A stretch of DNA of 64,000 bases. Source: Gnetum montanum (lineage: Eukaryota > Streptophyta > Gnetopsida > Gnetales > Gnetaceae). The stretch's first letter is position 1; every line of letters starts with the position of its first letter. The DNA lies in NCBI GenBank assembly GCA_015680685.1, contig MNCI01036713.1:100017-164016 (forward strand). The letters are read 5' to 3'. The position numbers and the translations under genes are program-made. Below are positions 45,450-56,758 of this stretch, piece by piece. A model generated the notes under the pieces. That model did no database searches, was not told where the DNA came from, and saw only the letters and a list, made by a program, of their open reading frames with translations.

Positions 45450-45800
45450 AAGTCCACCATGACTCTAAACTAACATAGAAAGTTGCCTATGACTATAAAA
45501 TAGCACAAATAGTCCATTATGATTATAAAATGTTACAAAAGTCTACTATGACTATAAAATAGCATTGAAAGTCTACTATGACTCTAAACTAGCATAGATC
45601 ATCCACTGCGATGTGAAACTGACATAGCTCATCCTTGGGTCATGATGTTAAATTGGCAAAACATCCATCATATGTTATGACATTAAATTAGCACATAGTA
45701 GTCTACTAGGACTATAAACTAGCACATCATGGTCTACCAGGACCTTCTGTAGTCTACTAGGATCCTAAAATAGCAAAGCATATAGTCTACCAAGACCTTA
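45450..45800 (+). repeat. GTCCACYATGAC...TAAACTRGC repeat array in B (about 12 units)
   Basis: Units such as GTCTACTATGACTCTAAACT and GTCTACTAGGACTATAAACT, spaced about 28-35 bp, starting about 40 bp after the integrase stop. Confidence 0.88.
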
Positions 45801-47319
45801 AACTAGGTTCATAATTCAACACACATAGTTTTGTGAACAAGTGAGCATGAATACTACTCTTCATCATCCACCCACACCTTGTGGGTGGGGCAGAGCACTA
45901 CACTTCTAGAATGAATTTCTTGTCATCTAGAGAAGCCTATGAAACATATGCAATGTTACCATCCCTTAGCATTTTGTTGATCTTCTAAAAACATCCTTGG
46001 GTATTTTGCTCACCTTTCAGAGCTCTTGCCATGGTCACCAGTAGTACCAACTTTGGGCCACACTTGTAGCATTACCAACCTTTGGCATTTCATTATTACT
46101 TAGGGCTCTCATTGTTAGCACAACCCTTTGGAGCAATGGTAGCATTACGACCCCCATCATCTCATTGACTTTCTTGGGCTCTTACCATTGCTCGGGCACT
46201 CGCTGCTAGTGTGGCCACTGAAGCTTTTCAACCTTCTTACTTTGGAACCTGCACTGTATTTCCTAGATTGGCTCTTTAAACACTTGTAATTGGTCCAAAA
46301 ATTGTAGCATTTGTAGCACACTTGTATCCAACAGTTTACTCTCATCTCATGTTAAGTGGTTGTTTTCTTATTTTATCTACGCTATGTTTGCAGGATGAAG
46401 CCCTAAAGGTGGTTGTGTAGAGATGCATCTCATCATAGTGGAAATTCATCACATTTCTTTAATGTGCATGATCGAGCTAGCTGAACCACTCAAGAGTGCA
46501 CATCCATATTACCTTGCATTGCCCTACTTGCATTTACCCTTGTTACCTTGCATTTCCCTACCTTTCCCACATCACTGAGCTTGCAAACATCTCCAATGCA
46601 CATGACACCTTCTCTAACGCAACCCATAGTGAATGTAATGCAACTTGTTTTATGGGAAGCCTCTATGGGATGGTCAAAGCCCAAGTAGATGTAATGCAAC
46701 TCATCCCAATGAGGAAACACCTATCCTGTATATGCGACATGGTTGCACTAAAGTGAAGCCTATTGGGTGGCATGCAAATTGCTTGATAGAAAGAATCTCG
46801 TAGTTAGCATTTTTCCATGTGTAGGACCCAAAGTAAGTTCTCATCATAGTTCAAAAAAATTTAAAAAGCAAAAAACATAAAAAGAAGAAGAAGAAAGAAT
46901 GGGGCAAAAACATGTCCCTACGCAAAAATTAATAGAGTTGCAATTTTACAACTAGTCCAACCTTGAGTCTACATTGACCTTCTTATAAGCACTTTGATGA
47001 GAGGTCACAATTTTAGGGGCAAGTCATTATGGTACCATGGATGCTGAGCCATTATAAGCATTCCAATGAGAGGTAGCCATTGTAGCAACAAGCCATCCTA
47101 GTGCTACATCTTGTAGTTTCACACTATTTGCATTCCATTCCCTTATTACCCAGTAAATTCCCTACATGCTTTATCTCCAATATACCATTTCCTTTTGCAC
47201 TCTTAAGCATGGTAAAGTGACATTTGGTTAGGTACATATGAGTGATGTTGGTGTCGAGCTTGCTATGGTGTTTTGCATTCTTTGTCAATGTCTCTCGAGC
47301 CACTCCTCTAGACATCAAC
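45801..47319 (+). other. 3' non-coding region of element B
   Basis: Contains short internal repeats (TTACCAACYTTTGGC-type phrases at about 46010-46150; a two-unit repeat with ATAAGCAYTYYRATGAGAGG at about 46983-47105) and segments shared with the C 3' region. No gene supported; the open frames on both strands at 46490-46756 overlap each other and lack motifs. Confidence 0.6.
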
Positions 47320-47332
47320 AAAAAGGGACCAA
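47320..47332 (+). other. Element B polypurine tract
   Basis: AAAAAGGGACCAA directly before the right LTR, a mutated version of the AAAGAGGGGCCAA of C and A. Confidence 0.8.
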
Positions 47333-48977
47333 TAAAACACCACCAAATTTGGGCTCCCAAGTCTCAACTGCAAATTTGGCTAAGTGTCAAAGCTTAGCAA
47401 ATTTTTCTTAAGTGTTGAGACTACACTCCCCACTCCTGGGACTATGCTCCAAAGTGTAGTTAGTGTAGTTTGCACAAATAGCCTAGATTTGCAAATTTTT
47501 CTAGGTGTCAATAAAAACTGAAAAATTTTTAAAGTGTCCTAACTATGCTCTCCCTATCAAGACTGCACTAGAGAGCATAGTTAGCATAGTCAAAATAGAA
47601 ATGACTAGTTTTGCAGATTTTCCTAAGTGTCAAGCTAGATGCTGCTGAGCATGGTTGGCATGGAAGAAACAGTTTTGTAAATTTTTTAACTTCTGAGCCT
47701 ATGCTCCCTATTACACTCTAGAGCATAGTTAGCACAACCTACATGAGGACATCAACTTTTGCTAGATTTTCAAGTGTTTGGGCTATGATCTCATTGTCGA
47801 GATTATACTCTAGAGCATAGTCAACGTAGTCCACACTATTGGACTATGCTCTAAAGCGTAGTCAACATAGTCATGTAGAACTACCTCTAGAAGCCTCCAA
47901 AACTTAGCATTGGCCTACATCTCAGCTTCAACATTCCTTCAATGAGCAAGATGAGCAAGTTTTGTTTCTTTTGCATCCATCATTTTCCACCCAAATTGTA
48001 CCTATAGTTGACACCACTCAAGAGAGTGAACAACATAGTTGCGAAGCATAGTCTCCAAAACTACATTGTTTTTAATTGTGTTCAAGTACATCGTGGTCTA
48101 TTTGGCATTGGCACATGTAGTCTTGGCAGTGTATTCATAGTTTGTAAGTTTCACAAGGTCCATTGGAGAACACCAATAGAACACCATTTAATTTAGTGGG
48201 AGCATAGTTGGGGCTAGCATAGCCCCAACTACCCCTCTAACACGTGGTGCCCAATCCATGATTCACATTAACCATAGACCTATAAATAGCCCATCACTTC
48301 ATGGTTTAGGGGTCAGCATTTGAAGCAATTGACTAGCATTCTAGCATTTAGCAATCTTAGAGTGCACCTAGAATTTTTGGTAGACATAGTTTCATACCAC
48401 ACTAGCATCACTGTGCACTACTCAGTAGACCATAGACCACTGTAACTTATAAGACACTGTGGCAACCAACTTAGTAGGCTCAGACTCCATGGTGGATGCC
48501 AGTTTTTGTAGCTAGACATCCTAAGATTGTGACTACATTGGCTACTATGCTTGTTTATACACCACATACCATCTTACCTTTTTGTTGTAGTTAACTATGC
48601 TCCCCCTACTTGCGTTGGTGCCACTTTCACTCTCACTCACATCCTACGTGTTTTTAGCATTTTCTTTCACATTCTAGCATTTTTTTTTTACATTTTTCAT
48701 TATTTTTGCACTTATTCATAGATTTTCACCCTCATTTTTGCATCAAAAAATTTCACTACAATCGCCCCCATAAGCACCATGGGCATTGCAAATACCATGC
48801 AAACCCCTCACATTCATTTTTTCATAACACCCTGTAAGTCCCAATTTGATTGATAAGACTATTCTAGACACCCCACCTCTATTTCTAGTAGGGCCTCGCA
48901 TGGACATGGGGTCAAGGCTGTATGACTATGAACCTCTCAGTGGACCATTCAGACCTTTGACATTTTTAGTCACTACA
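47333..48977 (+). repeat. Element B 3' LTR
   Basis: 1645 bp; starts TAAAACACCACC, ends CTACA. TATAAATA at about 48281-48288. Shares the ACTATGCT / AGCATAGT motif clusters with the 5' LTR but not the 72-bp triplication. Confidence 0.92.
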
Positions 48978-48982
48978 AATCC
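48978..48982. repeat. Target-site duplication of element B, right copy
   Basis: AATCC, identical to 3226-3230. Confidence 0.9.
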
Positions 48983-50559
48983 TATCTTATGATCTTATTA
49001 ATATTTTTTTTATTAATCAAATAAAATGTTTAGAACTAATACATCGCTTCAGATTCCAATGACAACAAATTAACTTCTAATAAAAATGTTACATACAAGA
49101 CTTATGTTTTCACATTGAATTCAACCAACAAGAATTAGGTTTGAAGTTTTCAACTTTCTTTCATGATTCCAAGATCTAGGCCTTACACTACACACCCATA
49201 AAGCACCATAGTTTGTACAATTAGTTGAAAAACATATTTTCAAATTGTCCAAGTTCAAATATTATGCTTACTACATCTATTCTTCACTGTATATAAAGCC
49301 TTTTAGTGATTTGCAAGTTGTTGTAACATACAAATGCTTCAAATTTTAATTATGATAGTATTCTATTTTCAAATATTTGTATTTTTTCATAATCGCAAGT
49401 TTTTTATTAATTAGTTAGAAAGTGTCATTTCAAGGATTTTGTCAACATTTACTTCATTTTTATATGTTCATAGAATTTTTCTAATTGATGTAACATTACT
49501 TTTAAGCATATTTCTAAATTGACAATTAGCCCTACATTATTTGCAAAGATTAAAACTTGTATCCATGATTGATCTACTTTAACAACCTAATTTGTAAGTA
49601 CCTATTTAATTCACTTTTCTAGTTTGTCAATAAAAATGTCAAAAAAAAAAAAAAAACTATTGGTGAATGGGGACATACTTACTTTACTGTTATATTGTTG
49701 CAAAATTGACAAGATTATGTAGTTTTTTTCATATTTTAATTCAAACGTTATTTCTCTATACAAATTTTAAATGTATTGAACCAACGTAGATAAACTTTAT
49801 GTTTCATAAGCTCGTTCCATGATTATTTTCTCATAACAAAATCAAAAACGTTAAAAAAAACAATAAAAAGAAATGTTTTACCTTATTTTCTATTTGCTTC
49901 TTTAATGTAATATTTAAAAGTAACCAAATGGTTTATTGTAGAATACTTTTTTCTAAATCCTACTTATGAAACTACATGTAAATTATTTTCTTCTGTCCAA
50001 CATCCCAATATTCGTTTCTAGAAAGATACTTAGTAATTTTAAAATAAGTTAATGATCATGATCCAGTTGTAATTATTTAAATTTTATTTTTCTTATTTTT
50101 TAAACAGTATATCATCTCAAATATTAGCTTAGTGCTAATAGTTTTGAGAAGGAAAATTTGGTTACAAGTTTAATTATAGTAAGTAACACTAAATTATGGG
50201 GGAGAAAACTTTGGAGAAGAAATGTTGAAACTAGTATGGTTTGATAGAACCAAGAGAGACTTGGTGGGAATAAGTAAAAGATTTAACATCCACTAATGAT
50301 AATGGATTTATTTATACATAGCACCAATGATAGTGTGAGAAAAGGGACTAAATGCATAAAATAGTAAAATTTAAAGGAAAATAATATCAACTTTTTTAAA
50401 GAACTATTACTTAAAAAAAGCATTTCAATTAATCTAATTTTAGGCTAAATGAAAAGTTTCATCTAAAAAATTGGAAAGGACATTTTGGGTAAAATAAAAG
50501 GTAAAAAAAAAAATACATTCCAAAAGAGATATGACACTTATATGATAAAGTGAAGCATT
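48983..50559. other. AT-rich DNA, no gene recognised
   Basis: Contains an A run near 49640-49656 and scattered AT-rich tracts. The last few hundred bases may belong to the decayed 5' part of the LINE. Confidence 0.5.
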
Positions 50560-52424
50560 TTATCCAAGATAAGAAAAAATGCTTTAAGGAATGACAAGAA
50601 AGCAAATCCTAAGAAGATAGGATGATGTATAAAATGACAAAGGAGGCAAAACTAGTGGTAGACAAATTCAAACATAAGGCCTTGGATGGTTTCTATGAGA
50701 ATGTAGAAATAAAGGAAGAGGAGAAATCTATATACAAATTAGCAAAACTTAGAAACAAGAAATGTAACTATGTTGACTATGTTAAATACATCAAAAAGGT
50801 ATATGAAAAGATTTTGGTAATAGAAAAATAAATTTTTAGAGAGGTGGACAAACTATTTTTAAGATTTATTAAAGAAATAATTTCTAAGAGAAGTCATCCA
50901 AGAAGAAGAACTAAATTTTAGTTTGGTTGATGAAGTTTCCTTTTAAAGGTGATGAAAACTATATCTAATATGAAAAAAGGAAAAGTTGTTGGACTAGATA
51001 ACATTCTTGTAGAAGCTTGAAAAACATTAAGATATTTAGGAGGCATTGTTATTTCCATCTATAAGATAAATGAGATGTGAAAAATTGCACAAACTCTAGA
51101 AGGATCAAGCTAATGAACCATACTATGATGCTTTGGGAGTAAGTCATAGAGTAGCATTTCAATGCTATTTTACTAATAAAATAATTAATGGTAAAATTCA
51201 AAAAAATATAGACAAAATCTACATATGATCTTCATTGACTTGGAAAAAGCATAGGATAGAGTGCTTATTATCTAGTGAACATTCCACAAGGAAAACATCC
51301 CAAATAAATATATTACAATAATTCAAGTTATGTATGAAGTAGCTACTATTAGAATTAGAATATCTTATGGAATTACAAATAATTTTCTTTTCATAATAGG
51401 TCTAAATCAAAGGTCTATAAGTAGCTCACACTAATTTACTATTATTATAAATAAATTAACCAAGAAATACATGATGAAATTCCTTGGTGAATGCTATTTA
51501 TAGATGAAATCATCTTTGTGGGTATAACTCAAGAAAATATTGTTTCTAAAATAGAAACGTAGAGATACACTCTAGAATCCAAAGACTTAAAAATCAATAG
51601 AAAAAAATAAAATATATACAATATAATTTCAATAATAACATAAATAATGATGGAGTGAAAGCAATAATTCAATGCCAAAAAATTAATGTAGCATAGATGC
51701 AAATGCTTAGATAGTTATTAAATGTNATAAAATATATACAATATAATTTCAATAATAACATAAATAATGATGGAGTGAAAGCAATAATTCAATGCCAAAA
51801 AATTCCTCACTACAAATAGTTCTACAACCTAGTATCCATGCTTCAATTAGATGGTGAAATTGATAAAGGTATAAGACATATAATTGAGGTAGCATGCTCA
51901 AAATAGAGACAAGCTAGTGGTATTATATAACATTAAAAGACCCTATTAAAATTAAAGTAAAACTTTTATAGGATAACCATTAGGTTTGCTATCCTATATG
52001 GTAGTGAATGTTGGGTATGACAAATGAGGCATGAAAAAGAAATTAATGTAGCATAGATGCAAATGCTTAGATAGTTATTAAATGTATAAGATGAAATAAA
52101 CTACATAATACAAATATTAGAAGAAGGCTTGGAGTTGCTTCTATTTTCGAATAAGCTACAAGATTAACATCTTAGATGGTTTAGGTATGTGAAAAGAAGA
52201 TTAGATAATTATCCTATTTAAAAAGTTACTAAATTACTGCTCTAGGAAAGCCATCTAAAGGAAGACCAAAAGTGACTTAAAAATGAATAAAGATAATTTG
52301 AAGAAATTGCAAATAACTAAATAGATAGCTCTTTATAGAGGCAAGTGGCAAAAAAAGAACTCATGAAGCAAACCTCATTTTATAGGACCAAGCTAAGATG
52401 ATGGTGATGATGATGATGATGATT
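50560..52424 (+). pseudogene. LINE (non-LTR retrotransposon) ORF2 remnant, 5'-truncated
   Basis: The + strand, across several frames, shows the typical plant LINE order. A pre-RT segment at 50622-50831 contains EKSIYKLAKLRNKK. RT follows: MKKGKVVGLDNILVEA (about 50968), HMIFIDLEKA then DRV (about 51220-51262), YGITNNFLFIIGLNQ (about 51368-51412). The C-terminal part has AILYGSECWV-like residues near 51990-52015 and LRWFRYVKRRL near 52170. It ends in a GAT-rich simple repeat at 52397-52424, as LINE 3' ends often do. Stops and frameshifts are frequent; it is long dead. A duplication with an N lies inside it (51607-51804). Confidence 0.82.
51607..51804. repeat. Exact 78-bp direct duplication around a single N (assembly join)
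   Basis: 51607-51684 equals 51727-51804 exactly (offset 120), and the intervening 51681-51725 equals 52041-52085 exactly (offset 360). The N is at 51726. Identity without a single change in otherwise decayed DNA points to an assembly artefact. Confidence 0.85.
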
Positions 52425-53442
52425 TTTAGTTTTATAGCATCTCTACTAATCATTTATTGACTGGTCAAACCATTTTGAAACCATTCATTAAATAAGTATT
52501 TTCCAAGTCTCTATATAAACTAATCTTCATCCTACTTTAATAATTGAACATGTAATCCTTATGTGTCCATAATTTTTCTAGATACTAATTTTTTAAATTT
52601 TCTTTACTACATCATATGTAAGATATACAATGTACAGATGCATTAAAGGAGTCATGTAATTTGCCTCAAAGGGAAATATATATTTTTATAATACTTTAAT
52701 CTGTGCACAAATATTTGAAGAAATTTTATATATGAAAAATTTCAAGAAATATCATATAACTACTTTATGATTTGCACTATATTTTTCAATGAATTTTCTT
52801 CTTTTTTCATATTAAAGTAGTTTTATGTACAAATTTAAAAAAATATTTTTTTTAAATTGTATTGGAGAAATTATAGTAGACTTTGATAGCAATTACGTAA
52901 AATTAGTAGAATTTAAAAAATAAAAAATGTATAGCTATAGGTTTCAAATTTATATTTCGGTAGTTTAAATCTTTGATACACTTGTAAATTGAGATTTAAG
53001 GTTGTACTTGCAATTATTTATAAAATTTAAGCTAGTAAAAGCATATTAAAATGTAAATTTTGGGTGACCAAATACTATATCATAATCCAATTCCAAATTG
53101 GATACAAGTCAAAGTTATCATTAATCACTAATTTCATGATTAGTTGTATCTTAACCTAAAAGTTAATGTTTTCTTGTACATTTTGAATAGTCATTAGTAA
53201 TGAAATAATACATAAACACGTTTTTTGTTTTTATTACAAATGGACATCAAGCTAATAGTTTAACCCATTTACATGATAAAGTAAATGTGAGCCACTAAAT
53301 AAGAGTCTCCTATCACATGGCTACTCCACTACTACTACACCTGTGTGTAGAGGTAGGAATTGTACGCATAGCCTAATTTTTAAATTCTAGTTAAAATGAT
53401 AAAATTCAAGAACTTCTCATCATTCTTACATATGTTTCTTGA
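52425..53442. other. AT-rich DNA, no gene recognised
   Basis: Nothing beyond AT-rich tracts. Presumed pre-insertion flank of element E. Confidence 0.5.
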
Positions 53443-54760
53443 TGAGCAGCAAGGTACCCCTATGCTCAACCATACAAATATGAGTGTGTACATGTGATCT
53501 AGTCAAACTTTACAGACAGCCTAGTTGTGGCACATAAATAGTTATACATTGATCGTAGTTCGTTGTCTTCCAACTTGGACTAGTATTTGCTTTTTCACAT
53601 ATGGTTTATTCTAGAGTGAGGTGTATGATGTGATTCTAAACTAGGCTACTCCTAGAGACAATGGGAAACAATCTTGATTAAGCTAATGGGCAACATAAAG
53701 TAAAATCTAAGTTAGCCTAAGTGCGATGAGCATCCATCCTTAATCACTTGTACACATCTTGAACCTTGTGTACTACTTCTAGGAATTCTAAGCACACATT
53801 ACTTGAGCACTACTAGATATGCTTCTAGGTTACCAAGTAGTTACACTTAAATGTTCATGATTAAGTTGTACTCATTCCGCATTTGCAATAGGAAGTGTAA
53901 ATGACAATAAAGAAAATATTAACTAGATAGACAATAATAAATAATCAACAATTAAAGTAAATAAAAGCTAAGTAAATAAGAATGAAAGTGAGAGTAATTA
54001 ATTGCTAAGTAGACTATGGTCTAATCTAGCCTAACACAAGTAATCATTCCCACTTCCTAGACACATCTTGAACTTTGTGCAAACATTGTTGGGTTATCAA
54101 ACACTAATTATTTCTAAGCTACCACGTGGCACACATATGCTCGAAGGCGCCATGCTTGTGTAATTTAATAATTTACTTAATTGATCAAAATGAATTTCTA
54201 CACTAATAACACAAATGTCAAGTGCATAAAATAAATAAAATATAAATGCGTAAGAAATTAAATCTCAAGTGTTACAAGGATGAATCAAAGAGCTTTGTCT
54301 TTATTACCAACATAATGATGTGCTCAGGTACATCAATGCTTGAATAAAGATCCATTCACACTTAGACCTCCTATTGCTAGCACTTAGAAAATATTCTAAC
54401 TTTCAAATAGATAGACTATAAGAGTTTCGCTACTTGACTACTAAAAACATGCTCCCATTGCACACACAAAGAGAATATTTTAACTTAGACCTCCTATTGC
54501 AGGCACTTAGACAATATTCTAACTTTCAAATAGACAAGCACATAGACCCCATATTCCATGCACATAGAAAATATTCTAGCTTTCAAATAGACAGACTGCA
54601 AGAGTTTCACTACTTGATTGCTAAAAACATGCTCCCAATCATGTGCCTAGATGTTGTATTTATATACCCAAGAGTAACTCGAGAATAACTGATCTAATAA
54701 TAATTTCTTTAATAATTAGATTAACTACTCTAATAATAACTGTTGTAATAATTAGAGTAA
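53443..54760 (-). repeat. Element E 3' LTR
   Basis: About 1318 bp. The 395 bp at the left match 59333-59732 closely. In element orientation a TATA box (reverse of TATTTATATA) lies near 54656-54665. The right edge is set by the polypurine tract GTCGTGGGGG. Three imperfect copies of a repeat with ATATTCTARCTTTCAAATAG lie at about 54360-54620. Confidence 0.82.
54358..54640. repeat. Tandem repeat in the E LTR
   Basis: Three units containing CTTAGACCTCCTATTGC and TCTAACTTTCAAATAGA, two of them followed by GAGTTTCRCTACTTGA and AAAAACATGCTCCCA. They are absent from the shorter F LTR and account for much of the length difference. Confidence 0.75.
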
Positions 54761-54770
54761 CCCCCACGAC
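54761..54770 (-). other. Element E polypurine tract
   Basis: The - strand reads GTCGTGGGGG directly before the LTR; F has TCATGGGGG at the same place (971-979). Confidence 0.7.
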
Positions 54771-56758
54771 TGAATGAAAGCTCATTCTCAACTATAGAAG
54801 AAAAGGAATAAGTTCATTACAAAATACATTAGCGGGGTGTGGAGTTATTTGACTGACATGCAGAGTGACACAAAGAAAATAGACAAATACAAAAGTGCCT
54901 AAGCATACAATATTACAATTATATATGAAATTGATGTTCATGAAAATTAGGAAAGAACACCAATAGATCCAAAGGAGATCCAACCCCTCTTGGCAATAGA
55001 AGAATGAGGGAGAGGTAGAAGAGATCTAGCAGTCATGAGTGATATGGTTGCATCCTCCTTTGCTAATGATAGTCCTACTTCGAGTCCACACTTCCCACTG
55101 CAATCACAATAAAACCAAGGATTAGTATATATAGTACATAAATAATGGTTTAATACCTTGTCTTGTCAATGATTTTATCTAGCCACATTGTGATTGTGAT
55201 AGATTGATTGCTTCATATTATTAGTGGAAAGACTGATGAATGGGTTAAATAAGAGAAGCAATCCATACAATTTAGAAAAAGCTTGATAAAAGAAGTAGTG
55301 GAAAGAGGGTATTCACAACAATAAAAAGGAATTTATTACAAATATTTATGAAGGTGCATACAATTTGGATGACATGGATAGGGTAAATAAAAAGAATTTA
55401 ATTGTAACAATGTTTAAGAATAAAGAACTTAACTTAACCAAATCAAAATATATGCAAGTGGGTCCTCCCCAAAGTAGGCACAGTCCTTTTATGCCCTTGC
55501 ATAACTTCAAACCAAGAATTCTGTGGGCTCCATGGATGATTAATGATGATGGAAAGTTAAGTGAAAAAAACCCAAAAGTAACTAACTGAGAAACTCGACA
55601 CATCAAACAAGAACATTGAATCAAAACATGAAATCAATAGTGAGGTGAGATATGGAAAGTATAGATGGATGATAGAGAAAGTGGAATGGAGTTCCTAATT
55701 ATGGTCACATACAGCCTCTTATGATGTTTTTGATTAATTGACTTGGTAGGATCCTTCCTTAGTCCAAATCAAAACCAACCACTTTCAATCACTTTGCATT
55801 GACATTCTAAGGCAAGTCCATCCCCTAAGACATAAGGATGCTTCCACAAAACAACAACTATTCCAAATTGAAGTGAAGATTAGGAAGTGGGAAAGGACCT
55901 TAGTTAGAGGAGACATGGCATGTCTCATAACTAGTGCTTGTAGCCCTTTTATGTGGTCTAAGGGATGTGCTTTGAATTCCCATGTTGTTGTTTATTTTTT
56001 CAAATGGGAACCACACCATGCAAAGACCCATCCATTTTTTTGCATTTATTTTGTCCAAGATGTGTGCTTTGAATTCTCATCTCTCTCTCTCTCTCTCTCT
56101 CTCTTTGTGATGATGACCACACCATACAAGGACTTCTTTAACTTCCTATTATGAAATGATGCAGCATGGTGAGAAGCTTACGAGAACACTCTTGTGCATA
56201 GGAAAATAAAAAAGCACAAAGAATACCACATCCCTTTGAAGCCACACCCTATCCAAACCTTTGATTCCTTCCCAATTCTAGAAACTACACAAGTCATCAA
56301 TTTATTAGAGTTTCATTAATGGAGAAGAGACTGCACGCTTCCAAAATAAGGAAAAACATGGAGTATGTGGATGGGTGGATGATGTGGACTCACTAATTTT
56401 TACATGAAAAGAAACCATGTCCCAGTTGTTAGTAACAACATTCAAAGTTAGAAACTAGATATCAACAATCAAATTACAAATGAAACATATCACCATCGAG
56501 TAACACATTATCATTGTACCTAGCACCTTATTAGAAAAAAGAGTATAGAATTATACCAAACATAAGAAAATATAAAAGAAAGTGAAAGAGTATCCAAGAA
56601 ATATTAAATATACTAATGATGGTATAAAATAAAAACTCTGAAAAGATCAATAATCTTGAAAAATAAAAAGATGTAAAACAAAGAATATGAAAACAAAAAG
56701 TTTTAAAACCAAAAATGTGTAAAACGAAAAGTAAACATACACTTAAGAAACCAAGAGA
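54771..56758 (-). other. 3' non-coding region of element E
   Basis: The part up to about 55715 is conserved with F 1-979. No reading frame is conserved between the copies. A (CT)12 microsatellite lies at 56081-56104. Confidence 0.65.
56081..56104. repeat. (CT)12 microsatellite
   Basis: Uninterrupted CT dinucleotides. Confidence 0.97.

Larger units (their letters stand above)
3231..48977 (+). mobile_element. Element B: old Tat-like Ty3/gypsy retrotransposon, split by elements C and A
   Basis: Bounded by LTRs 3231-5033 and 47333-48977 and by a perfect 5-bp duplication AATCC. Removing C (7291-16106) and A (27171-44721) leaves about 19.4 kb. Order on the + strand: LTR, tRNA-Asn-type primer site, gag, protease, repeat cluster, antisense spliced gene, reverse transcriptase, RNase H, second RNase H, integrase, repeat cluster, polypurine tract, LTR. 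Gag reads on from 7290 to 16107 across C, and integrase reads on from 27165 to 44727 across A, which proves the nesting. It is the oldest of the three: LTR ends have mutated (TGAAAC to TAAAAC; CA to TA in the left copy) and all genes carry many stops. Confidence 0.93.

Noticed and set aside
46496-46756. Overlapping open frames on both strands in the B 3' region
   Set aside because: Neither has recognisable motifs nor a counterpart in the C 3' region.
55873-56154. 93-codon open frame in E
   Set aside because: It includes the CT microsatellite (Ser-Leu run) and lies on the strand opposite to the element, without motifs.
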